Assembly: GCA_036009105.1 (NCBI GenBank)
Contig: DASYMJ010000239.1
Span: 1-29,550 of the forward strand
Direction of reading: 5' to 3'
DNA length: 29,550 bases
Origin: JAFAVZ01 sp036009105
Lineage (GTDB): Bacteria; Acidobacteriota; Thermoanaerobaculia; Gp7-AA8
In this document: positions 1-11,372 of the stretch, piece by piece
How positions within the stretch are numbered: position 1 is the first letter of the stretch
Layout: every line of letters begins with the position of its first letter
Notes under the pieces: generated by a model
Told to the model about the DNA's origin: nothing
Database searches by the model: none
Seen by the model: only the letters and a program-made list of their open reading frames with translations
Program-made: the position numbers and the translations under genes

Positions 1-54
1 GCGGAGCGCCGCTACCGTCACGAGCTGAACATGTTCCGCAAGAGAAACATGTAG
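1..54 (+). CDS. C-terminal end of an unidentified protein (partial)
   Basis: An open frame enters from the left edge and gives 17 codons ending in RKRNM before TAG at 52-54. The basic, charged tail looks like a protein end, and the distance to the convergent Hsp20 gene is ordinary. The last Met and the stop codon lie inside a REP-like repeat that begins at base 50, as also happens at purN and polX. Too little is visible to name a family. Confidence 0.4.
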   Translation, partial: AERRYRHELNMFRKRNM

Positions 55-74
55 GGCCGGCTCTCAGCCGGCCC
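50..74. repeat. Single REP-like palindrome (GTAG family)
   Basis: TGTAG is followed by a perfect hairpin: 9-bp stem GGGCCGGCT / AGCCGGCCC with a CTC loop. The same unit occurs as inverted pairs at four other places in this window; here only one half is present. It lies between convergent genes and contains the stop codon of the upstream one. Confidence 0.9.
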
Positions 75-83
75 ACCTATTTC

Positions 84-515
84 TTACGCGGTGACCTGCT
101 TGACGTTGATCTCGATCTGCTTCGGCTTGGCTTCCTCGCGCTTCGGGATCTCGATCTCCAGCACGCCGTTGCGGTAGTTCGCCGCGATGGCGTTCGCGTC
201 GACGCTGCGGGGGAGGGAGAACTGGCGGACGAAGCTGCCATAGGTGCGCTCGATGCGGTGGTAGTTGCGGTTGTCCTTCCGCTCGAACTGGCGCTCGCCG
301 CTGACGGAGAGGATTCCGTCCTCGAAGTGCACCTTCAGGTCCTTCTCATCGACGCCGGGGACCTCGACCTTGACCATGATCCGGTCGCCCTCCTCGGCCA
401 CATCGACCGGGGGCGCCCAGGTGCCGCTGGCCGGCGCGTCTTCCATGAACTGGAAGCGTCCGAAGAACGGCTCGAGCATGCGGAAAGGATCGTTACGACG
501 GGTCAGAAAAGTCAT
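84..515 (-). CDS. Hsp20 / alpha-crystallin family small heat-shock protein
   Basis: ATP-independent holdase chaperone of 143 residues, the usual size for bacterial small heat-shock proteins. The alpha-crystallin domain runs from about residue 34 to 128. It includes the VEVPGVDEKDLKV strand region and the conserved NGVLEIEIPK motif near its end. The C-terminal tail has an I-x-I motif (IEI), which in this family docks into neighbouring subunits during oligomer assembly. I chose the ATG at 515 because GAGGATGAA lies just upstream; a TTG 11 codons further out (548) is less convincing. It is divergent from prfC and convergent with the partial gene at the left edge. No clear heat-shock operator was seen. 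Confidence 0.95.
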   Translation of the reverse strand: MTFLTRRNDPFRMLEPFFGRFQFMEDAPASGTWAPPVDVAEEGDRIMVKVEVPGVDEKDLKVHFEDGILSVSGERQFERKDNRNYHRIERTYGSFVRQFSLPRSVDANAIAANYRNGVLEIEIPKREEAKPKQIEINVKQVTA

Positions 516-696
516 TTCATCCTCATTATGTGATGTTACTACGCTCAACTTGAACGCTGAAACTTTGAAGAATATGAGTCTATTCCCATGAGATCGTAAA
601 TTTTGGGGTGGCCGGTGATCAGTGTCGGTCGACAGGGTTCTACCGACAACTTCCCTCCGGAATGTTCGGGCCGATCAACTGTTGGAAACATCTCCA

Positions 697-2316
<1,620 letters not shown>

Positions 2317-2350
2317 CTGAATTCATGCAGCGCTGCGCTAACCTGCGGGC

Positions 2351-2566
2351 ATGCACCGCGAGCGCGTTTCCTCTTCGGTGATCGCCTCGCTGGGCTACGA
2401 CGGCGCGGCCCGGGTCCTGGAAGTCGAGTTCCATACCGGCCGCGTCTACCAGTACTTCCTCGTGCCGCGCGCGCTGTACGAGAACCTGCTGCGCGCCGAG
2501 TCCATCGGCTCGTATTTCAACCACGAGGTGCGGCCGCACTTCGACGCGCTGGAGGTGTCATCCTGA
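2351..2566 (+). CDS. KTSC domain protein
   Basis: A 71-residue protein made almost entirely of a KTSC domain. Recognisable signatures are SSVIASLGYD near the N-terminus, LEVEFHTGRVYQYFLVP in the middle and SYFNHEVR near the end. KTSC domains occur alone or fused to enzymes such as lysyl-tRNA synthetases; the role of the stand-alone form is not established. The final codons (tca tcc tga) lie inside the inverted-repeat element starting at 2556, so the stop codon is repeat-derived. Its 3' end overlaps the convergent glycosyltransferase frame by 50 bp because that frame runs through the whole repeat. Confidence 0.88.
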   Translation: MHRERVSSSVIASLGYDGAARVLEVEFHTGRVYQYFLVPRALYENLLRAESIGSYFNHEVRPHFDALEVSS

Positions 2567-4241
2567 GCCCCGTAGAGGGCGGATGGATCTCCCGCCAAGC
2601 GCGGGGAGATCCTTCGGCGTCTCTGCGCCTCAGGATGACAAGGCTGAACGTCGCCCCGGGCCACCGCGCCACCGGCTGATAGTCCTGCCGCAGTTGCCCG
2701 CCGATGCGCTGGTCGTAGTCGATGGCGAAGCCGCGGTAGCCGAACTCGCGGACCTCGCGCGTCACGATGGCGACGTACTCCGGCGGCCTGCTCTGCAGCT
2801 CGGCGAGGATGCGCTGCTCCACGCGCGGGTCGGCCGTCTCGGGCGGGATGAAGGTGTGGAACGTGAGCGGCGTCTTCACGCCGGCGAGATAGTTGAGGGT
2901 GAGGCCTTCCGGGAACACGGCGAGCGACTGCGCGCCGCGGAGCAGCGGCAGCGCCTCGTTGAGGGCGCGGGCGCGATCGCGGTTCGCGTCGTAGAGGACG
3001 CCGCGGCCGGTCGCGATCCGCTCCGTTTTCAGCGCGTACGCCTCGCGTTGTTCGTAGAGGTAACGGCCGGAGATGAGGATGAGCGCCGGAAGCCAGAGCA
3101 GCGCGAATGGCTTCGAGTAGAAACCTTGCGCCGGCAGCCACTCGAAGAGCGTGTAGACGATCAGCACGAGCGCCGGCACGGTGAAGACGAAGCCGTACCA
3201 GGCGGGCGAGAGGTTGAGATAGACCCGCGCCGTGGAGACCAGCGACAGCAGCAGGAGCAGGAGCAGCGGCTCGCGCGGGCGGCGCAGCGCGAACGGCAGG
3301 AGCACCAGTTGCAGGATGCTCCAGGAGTTGAAGAAGAGGCTGCCCGTCATCAGCGCCGTGGCCACGGCAAGGGCGATATAGAGGAGAGTGGCCGCCAGGC
3401 GCTGCGCACGCACCCGCTCCAGCAGCGCAATCATCGCGGCGGCGCCGCTCACCACGACGGCCGCGATCGCGCTCAGCGCCAGCCGGCGCGGCCAGTTCTG
3501 CAGCCCGGTCACCCGGCGGTAGAACACGCGCGCCGACTCGCCGCCGAGGAGGGAGGCGGAGAGGACGTTGTCTCGCAGGGCGGGGCCGAAGAACGCGGCC
3601 GCGATGGCGATCAGGATCAGCATCGCGGCGAACCAGAGCCAGGCGGCATGCACCCGATGCACGATGGCCACGAAGAGCACGATGAGCAGCACGCACGCGG
3701 CGAGCTCGATGCGCGACCAGGCGGCAGCCAGTCCGCAGAGGAGCGCGCCGGCGAGAGCCCAACCTGGGGCCACATACAAATGCCGGTACAGCAGCGCACC
3801 GAACACGATGAAGAACAGCATCCCCAGCGTCGCCGCGTATGAATACGGGAAGAGGTAGTTCGCGCCGAACGTGGACGCGCCGCAGAGATAGCAGGCCACG
3901 AACAACAGCGCGGCGGCCAGGCCGGCGGTCTTGCGCAGGAAAAAGTACAGCGCGGCGGCGATGAGCAGGCCCGAGACCAGACCGATGGCAGCGTAGGCGC
4001 GGAGGGAGTTGCCCGTCACGGCGGTGATGGCGGCCAGCAGATACGGCGCGAGCGGCGGGTAGTTGTAGCGGATGTCGCCATAGAGCCGCGTGCCGTGATG
4101 CAGCTGCTCGGAGATGTAGAGATCGCGGCCGGTGTCGATGATCGGATCGAGACAGCGGTTCCACGACTGCGCGATGGCGACGGCGGCGGCGATGACGATC
4201 AGCGCAAGGAGCGCGAGCTCGATGCGCCGCGCGTTAGTCAT
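2517..4241 (-). CDS. Glycosyltransferase family 39-like membrane protein with repeat-derived C-terminus
   Basis: A 574-residue polytopic membrane protein. The N-terminal helix is followed by DPIIDTGRDLYISEQL, then GTRLYGDIRYNYPP: the layout of GT-C (ArnT/PMT/GT39-like) glycosyltransferases, where an acidic residue in the first extracytoplasmic loop is catalytic and the lipid-linked sugar donor is used outside the membrane. About ten hydrophobic segments follow, then a soluble C-terminal region. The start ATG at 4241 overlaps the upstream gene's end (ATGACTAA), implying translational coupling; a GTG at 4262 is possible but less likely. The last ~40 residues, from about VILRRRDAEG onward, are encoded by the inverted-repeat element at 2556-2640 and then by the antisense strand of the KTSC gene. 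The native C-terminus therefore appears to have been replaced. The acceptor substrate is unknown. Confidence 0.75.
   Translation of the reverse strand: MTNARRIELALLALIVIAAAVAIAQSWNRCLDPIIDTGRDLYISEQLHHGTRLYGDIRYNYPPLAPYLLAAITAVTGNSLRAYAAIGLVSGLLIAAALYFFLRKTAGLAAALLFVACYLCGASTFGANYLFPYSYAATLGMLFFIVFGALLYRHLYVAPGWALAGALLCGLAAAWSRIELAACVLLIVLFVAIVHRVHAAWLWFAAMLILIAIAAAFFGPALRDNVLSASLLGGESARVFYRRVTGLQNWPRRLALSAIAAVVVSGAAAMIALLERVRAQRLAATLLYIALAVATALMTGSLFFNSWSILQLVLLPFALRRPREPLLLLLLLSLVSTARVYLNLSPAWYGFVFTVPALVLIVYTLFEWLPAQGFYSKPFALLWLPALILISGRYLYEQREAYALKTERIATGRGVLYDANRDRARALNEALPLLRGAQSLAVFPEGLTLNYLAGVKTPLTFHTFIPPETADPRVEQRILAELQSRPPEYVAIVTREVREFGYRGFAIDYDQRIGGQLRQDYQPVARWPGATFSLVILRRRDAEGSPRAWREIHPPSTGLRMTPPARRSAAAPRG
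2556..2640. repeat. 85-bp element with 12-bp perfect terminal inverted repeats
   Basis: The ends are TGTCATCCTGAG (2556-2567) and its exact reverse complement CTCAGGATGACA (2629-2640). Inside is GATCTCCCGC...GCGGGGAGATC (2586-2612), a second, inner hairpin. From memory, similar TGTCATCCTGAG-ended elements with GAAGGATC-type interiors are scattered through many bacterial genomes. It carries no protein of its own, so any mobility would need help in trans. It supplies the stop codon of the KTSC gene and codes in frame for part of the convergent gene's C-terminus. Confidence 0.85.
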
Positions 4242-5373
4242 GCATGTCGTTCGGATCGACACCCTGCTCGGCGCACCACTGCCGGTACGCGGCCGGCGCG
4301 ATCTCGGACGGCTTGATCTCGCTGCGCCCGCCCCAGAACACGTTCGTGTACAGCAGCGGGATGCCCACCTCGCCGAGGTGCCGGTCGATGGCCGCCTTGT
4401 GGGCGAGCACCTCGCTCTTGTCCGTGCCGTGCGCCACGGCCATGACGTTCACGTTGCGGAACTCCTCGCCGCCCTCGCGCCAGTAGCAGTGGGTGAGGAT
4501 GTGGAAGCGGCCGACCTCGCGGCCCGCCTCCATCTCCCGGCCCGGCGGCACGGCCCAGTGGAAGAGCGCGTTGAAGCGGGTGACGCGCTCGCCGCTCTGG
4601 AGCGGCTTCACGTGCTCCAGGAACGTGGAGAAGCGGCCGATCACGCCGCGCTGGTTCAACTGCTCCGCCACCTCCAGGAACTGCTCGATCGGCACGCCGG
4701 CCTCGGTGGCCCGCCCGCGCCAGAGATCGAGGCCGACTTCCTCCGGCTCGAGCTCGCGCTTGAGCGCGGTCAGCACTTCCCAATCGAGGTCGGACAGCAC
4801 GACCTTCGTCGTGTCCTTCACCTCGGCCAGCTCCTCGGATTTGGAGCCGGGCTCCATCCCCTTGCGCCGCACGTGGCCGACGCCGAGGGCGAAGATGCGG
4901 TGGGCGGGCATCACCCGGAAGTGGTCGGCGCCGGTGAGGCGCGCGAGCAGGGCGCAATGCTTCTGGATGGAGAAGCCCTGCGGCACCTTGACCGTGGTCC
5001 AGAGGCGGTAGTTCGAGCCGGGCGAGGCGGCGTCGGTGGAGCGCGTCACGACGTGGCCGGAGAACGGGTCGCGCTGGAACATGAAGTCGAACGCCTCGTC
5101 GATGTTCGCCCCCTGCGGGTACTGCCAGGCCACGAGCGCCCCCTCGGCGAGGCTGGTGGCCATCAGCGTCTGGCGGATGCGGCGGATGGTGCCCGCGCGC
5201 AGCATCGCGCGCAGCCGCTCGATCACCGTGTCGACGTCGACGCCGGACCTGGCCGCGATCTCCGCGACCGGATCGCGCACGAACCCCTGGATGCGATCCT
5301 CGGAGACGGCGAGAATCCGCGCGTTGACCGGATCCGTGTGCGCGATGGGAGGGGCGGTGGCGGCGGAGGTCAT
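4234..5373 (-). CDS. Double AsnC/Lrp-type protein, siroheme decarboxylase (AhbA/AhbB)-like
   Basis: The 379 residues form two similar halves. Each has a winged-helix segment (about 18-75 and 195-255) followed by an AsnC-type alpha/beta region. Half 1 has RRIRQTL and NYRLWTTVKVP (121-131). Half 2 has GVIGRFSTF, FNALFHWAVP (268-277), THCYWR (294-299) and NVNVMAVAHG (307-316). These patterns resemble the AhbA/AhbB (NirD/L/G/H) family, which decarboxylates siroheme to 12,18-didecarboxysiroheme in alternative heme synthesis. Those proteins usually act as two separate subunits, so a fused arrangement is notable. No other heme genes lie nearby, so an AsnC-type regulator is the alternative. It follows the YciI-like gene by 13 bp and overlaps the glycosyltransferase start by 8 bp, indicating one operon. 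Family assignment is likely; the reaction is inference. Confidence 0.62.
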   Translation of the reverse strand: MTSAATAPPIAHTDPVNARILAVSEDRIQGFVRDPVAEIAARSGVDVDTVIERLRAMLRAGTIRRIRQTLMATSLAEGALVAWQYPQGANIDEAFDFMFQRDPFSGHVVTRSTDAASPGSNYRLWTTVKVPQGFSIQKHCALLARLTGADHFRVMPAHRIFALGVGHVRRKGMEPGSKSEELAEVKDTTKVVLSDLDWEVLTALKRELEPEEVGLDLWRGRATEAGVPIEQFLEVAEQLNQRGVIGRFSTFLEHVKPLQSGERVTRFNALFHWAVPPGREMEAGREVGRFHILTHCYWREGGEEFRNVNVMAVAHGTDKSEVLAHKAAIDRHLGEVGIPLLYTNVFWGGRSEIKPSEIAPAAYRQWCAEQGVDPNDMHD

Positions 5374-5386
5374 GAGGGAAAGCGTA

Positions 5387-5758
5387 TCACTCCGGCACGG
5401 TCTTCCCTTCCATCAGGGCGATGCTGAACGGGAACAGCGTCGCCTTCATCACCCCCTTCTGCACCGCCGGGTCGCTGTTCATGATCGCGCGCGCGGCGGC
5501 TTCGTTTTCCGCGTGGAACACCACCACGCCGAACACCTCCCCCTCCGCCTGGGTGGTGCGGCCGGCGAAGACCACGGTCCCTTTGCGGAACAGCTCCTTG
5601 AGGTGCTCCCAATGCGCGCCGACCGCCGCCATCTCGGCGTCCGTCGGCTTGGTCATCAGCTCCGGGCGGGTGGGTTGGATGCGGTAGGCCCAGTCGTCAG
5701 CGGCGGCCGCGGTCGCGACCAGCAGCATGATGAGCACGAGGACGATGCGGTTTGACAT
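5387..5758 (-). CDS. Secreted YciI-like (dimeric alpha/beta barrel) protein
   Basis: A 123-residue protein with a clear N-terminal signal peptide (hydrophobic IVLVLIMLLVATAAAA, cleavage near residue 20). The YCII-type fold follows: HWEHLKELFRKGTVVFAGRT, VVFHAENEAAARAIMNSDPAV and a final LFPFSIAL strand. YciI-like domains are small ferredoxin-like folds with no single established reaction; a periplasmic copy is less usual. A GGGAG ribosome-binding site precedes the ATG. It is the first gene of the minus-strand operon with the AhbA/B-like and GT39-like genes, and its start codon overlaps the -35 box of the divergent metH promoter. Confidence 0.82.
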   Translation of the reverse strand: MSNRIVLVLIMLLVATAAAADDWAYRIQPTRPELMTKPTDAEMAAVGAHWEHLKELFRKGTVVFAGRTTQAEGEVFGVVVFHAENEAAARAIMNSDPAVQKGVMKATLFPFSIALMEGKTVPE

Positions 5759-5780
5759 ATCCGTCTCCCTGTCTTAAGTT
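5752..5780 (+). promoter_or_regulatory. Predicted sigma-70-type promoter of metH
   Basis: A perfect -35 TTGACA (5752-5757), a 17-bp spacer and a weaker -10 TAAGTT (5775-5780). The predicted start of transcription at about 5787 falls at the first base pair of the riboswitch aptamer. The arrangement is internally consistent but rests on sequence alone. Confidence 0.5.
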
Positions 5781-5787
5781 GATCGGC

Positions 5788-5840
5788 ACTGGATTGAGTT
5801 GGGGGCCGCTTGCAACCAGTATAAAAAAAGCTAAAGAGCC
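5788..5840 (+). promoter_or_regulatory. SAM-II (SAM_alpha)-type riboswitch aptamer upstream of metH
   Basis: Stem P1 is ACTGG (5788-5792) with CCAGT (5816-5820). The enclosed loop carries ATTGAG and GCTTGCAA, both typical of SAM-II loops. After the stem come an A-rich stretch and the conserved GCTAAA (5830-5835), ending in CC that could pair with the G-run in the loop as the pseudoknot. SAM-II riboswitches bind S-adenosylmethionine and repress methionine-pathway genes, which suits metH. The match is by recalled consensus, not a covariance search. Confidence 0.68.
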
Positions 5841-5872
5841 GAGCTCGCATCAAGTCTGAAAACTCGATTCGA

Positions 5873-5902
5873 GGCCCCGCCCCAGCGGGGCCTTTTTCTT
5901 TT
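5873..5902 (+). terminator. Intrinsic terminator in the metH leader
   Basis: GGCCCCGC (5873-5880), loop CCCA, GCGGGGCC (5885-5892), then TTTTTCTTTT. The T-tract is on the plus strand, so it can only act on the metH leader itself: the upstream neighbour runs the other way. GGGGCC in the aptamer loop (5802-5807) is complementary to the terminator's 5' arm, offering an antiterminator when SAM is absent. That switching model is inference. Confidence 0.85.
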
Positions 5903-5919
5903 GGCGAAACGGAGAGCGG

Positions 5920-9654
<3,735 letters not shown>

Positions 9655-9669
9655 CCGCCGCTCAGCCCC

Positions 9670-9721
9670 GGCCCCTCTCCCCGCGCGGCGGGGAGAGGGT
9701 GGCCGGAGGCCGGGTGCGGGG
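9670..9721. repeat. CCCTCTCCCC-type palindromic repeat between metH and a convergent gene
   Basis: A perfect 12-bp stem CCCTCTCCCCGC (9673-9684) / GCGGGGAGAGGG (9688-9699) with loop GCG, followed by a second small hairpin GGCC-GGA-GGCC and GGTGCGGGG. It shares its core with the element inside metH and fills the 67-bp gap between two convergent genes. No T-tract is present, so it would be an atypical terminator. Confidence 0.8.
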
Positions 9722-10219
9722 TCATTGCGGCACGGTGGAGTCGCCCATGTTCTCGTGCACCTGCTGCACCACGATGCGGTCGAACTGGCCGACCGGCGAG
9801 TCGAAGTGCGCCGTGAGGCGCAGCGTCACCGGGCCGTTCGCGCCGAGGATGGTCACGTCCTCGACGATGGCGGGGACCCAGAACTCGACCACGTCGTAGT
9901 GATCGGGCTGGATGACGCTCTGGAAGGGGCGCGAGGTGCCGGGAAGACGGTACGCGCCTTCGCCGAGGGAGACGATGTCGATGCGCTTGAGCGTGATCGG
10001 CTCGCCGGCCCGGTTCGAGACGCGCAGACGGTAGCGGACGGGGATGCCGCCTTCAACGTGCCGGGCGGCGGAGGGAACGGTGCTGATCTGCTGCAGGAGC
10101 ATTTCCGGATCGGCGAGCTTGACCTTCGCTTTGCCGAGACCGCTGTCCGATTGGCTGGAGGCGCAGCCCGCGAGGAGCAGCGCTGCGAAAGAGAGCGAGA
10201 GGGCGATTCGCTTCTGCAT
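9722..10219 (-). CDS. Predicted lipoprotein of unknown function
   Basis: A 165-residue protein with a type II signal peptide: basic start MQKR, a hydrophobic core and lipobox LLAGC with the lipidated cysteine at residue 19. A Ser-rich linker leads to a predicted all-beta domain (IPVRYRLRVSNRAGEPITLKRIDI, then PDHYDVVEFWVPAI). This looks like an immunoglobulin-like or LEA14/WHy-type sandwich, but I do not recognise a named family. It is the last gene of the minus-strand run and is separated from the TPR gene upstream by a REPIN-like repeat. Confidence 0.8.
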   Translation of the reverse strand: MQKRIALSLSFAALLLAGCASSQSDSGLGKAKVKLADPEMLLQQISTVPSAARHVEGGIPVRYRLRVSNRAGEPITLKRIDIVSLGEGAYRLPGTSRPFQSVIQPDHYDVVEFWVPAIVEDVTILGANGPVTLRLTAHFDSPVGQFDRIVVQQVHENMGDSTVPQ

Positions 10220-10288
10220 GGTGGGATTGGCAAGCGCGGCCTTGCTCCAGGAATTTCAATGTCACCAAAACGTGCGCCGCCCAAAAAA

Positions 10289-10356
10289 TGTAGGGCCGGC
10301 TCTCAGCCGGCCCCACGGATCCGTGATAGATGGGCCGGCTGAGAGCCGGCCCTACA
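10289..10356. repeat. REPIN-like inverted pair of GTAG palindromes
   Basis: Left unit TGTAG plus the 9-bp palindrome with CTC loop (10289-10313), a 17-base spacer, then the exact inverse of that unit ending CCCTACA (10331-10356). The whole 68-bp element is itself a long inverted repeat. It is the only REPIN here between co-oriented genes: 1 base beyond the TPR gene's stop and about 70 bases upstream of the lipoprotein start. Confidence 0.92.
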
Positions 10357-10357
10357 T

Positions 10358-11296
10358 TTACTTCACGTAATTGAGCATCTCTTTCGCCGTTGCGGCGTCT
10401 TTGCCCTTCGGGTCGAGCTCGAGGTACTTTTCCAGGTTCGTCCTCGCATCGGCGTTCTTGCCGGCGCGGACGTAGATCATCCCCAGCTCGTAATACGCGG
10501 CCGCGAACTTGTCATCGATCGCCACGGCCTGCTTGAGCAGCCCCTCGGCCTCGCCGTCCTTGCCGGCGTTGAGGAGCTTCGCCGCGTCGTTGAAAGCGAC
10601 CGCCGCGTTGGCCGGCATCTTCTTCTTCGCCTCGGCGGCCTTGGCCTTGTCGCCCGTGGCGTTGTAGGCCTCGAACAGCACCGAGTACATGTCCGGCTCA
10701 TCGGGGTCGAGAGCGACCGCCTTGTTCGCGCGGTCGATGGCCTTGGCCCAGTCCTTCTGGCGGACGTACAGCTTGGCCAGCGCCTGGTATCCGGCCACCA
10801 GCTCCGGCTTCGCGGCCACCGCTTCCTCGATCTTGGTGATGGCGCCCGGGACGTCGCCCGCGTTCGCCATTTCCGCGCCGGCGTTGAAAGCGGCGGTGGA
10901 GGGATCCGGCTTCGGCGCGGCGGCCGGGCGGGGCGTCGCGGTGGTAGTGGCGCCGAGCGGCGCGAGCGGGACGTCCCCTCTGTCGTTCTTCTCCGGGATG
11001 AGCTTCAGCTTCACGCCCGGCTCTTTGTACGGCTGGTGGCCGGGCGCCGAATAGGTGAAGTCGTAGTGGATCGTGCCGTCGAGGATGAAGATCGCGTACG
11101 TGCCGTCGGCCTTGACCGGGTAGTCGTGCTTGAAGGTCTTCCCTTCGATGGCCTGAACGGTGACGACCGCGTCTTTCAGCGGCTGCTTCGTGGCCGCGTC
11201 GATGATCTTCCCGGTAGCCCGGGCCTCGCCGATGGCGAATGCGTTCGAAGCGAACGCGGCAAGAACCAGTGCGCCAAGCGCCAGTGATCTCCGCAT
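10358..11296 (-). CDS. Exported protein: carboxypeptidase-regulatory-like domain plus TPR repeats
   Basis: A 312-residue protein. The signal peptide (LALGALVLAAFASNAFA) is followed by a beta-sandwich of carboxypeptidase-regulatory type (ATGKIIDAATKQPLKDAVVTV...ADGTYAIFILDG, about 25-110), a Pro/Ala linker, and four or so tetratricopeptide repeats to the end (for example AGYQALAKLYVRQKDWAKAIDRANKAVALDPDEP and AAYYELGMIYVRAGKNADARTNLEKYLELDPKG). Such proteins act as periplasmic or envelope scaffolds in protein-protein contacts; the partner here is unknown. I chose the ATG at 11296 because the signal peptide begins there and CAGGAGA precedes it; the frame stays open upstream to 11380. The stop is followed immediately by a REPIN. 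Confidence 0.85.
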   Translation of the reverse strand: MRRSLALGALVLAAFASNAFAIGEARATGKIIDAATKQPLKDAVVTVQAIEGKTFKHDYPVKADGTYAIFILDGTIHYDFTYSAPGHQPYKEPGVKLKLIPEKNDRGDVPLAPLGATTTATPRPAAAPKPDPSTAAFNAGAEMANAGDVPGAITKIEEAVAAKPELVAGYQALAKLYVRQKDWAKAIDRANKAVALDPDEPDMYSVLFEAYNATGDKAKAAEAKKKMPANAAVAFNDAAKLLNAGKDGEAEGLLKQAVAIDDKFAAAYYELGMIYVRAGKNADARTNLEKYLELDPKGKDAATAKEMLNYVK

Positions 11297-11372
11297 CGTG
11301 ATGTCTCCTGTTGTTTGTGGTGTCCCTTGAAACGACCCATGGCCGAAAGCGATTCCGACGGCCGCGCTCGCT

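Noticed and set aside
5788..5840. SAH riboswitch upstream of metH
   Set aside because: SAH riboswitches are plausible before metH, but the visible motifs (GCTTGCAA in the loop, GCTAAA after the stem) fit SAM-II, and I could not find the SAH-type core.
10289..10356. REPINs as ordinary intrinsic terminators
   Set aside because: They have strong stems but no T-tract on either strand and occur as near-identical inverted pairs at unrelated loci, so they are better described as a dispersed repeat family, even if they also end transcripts.
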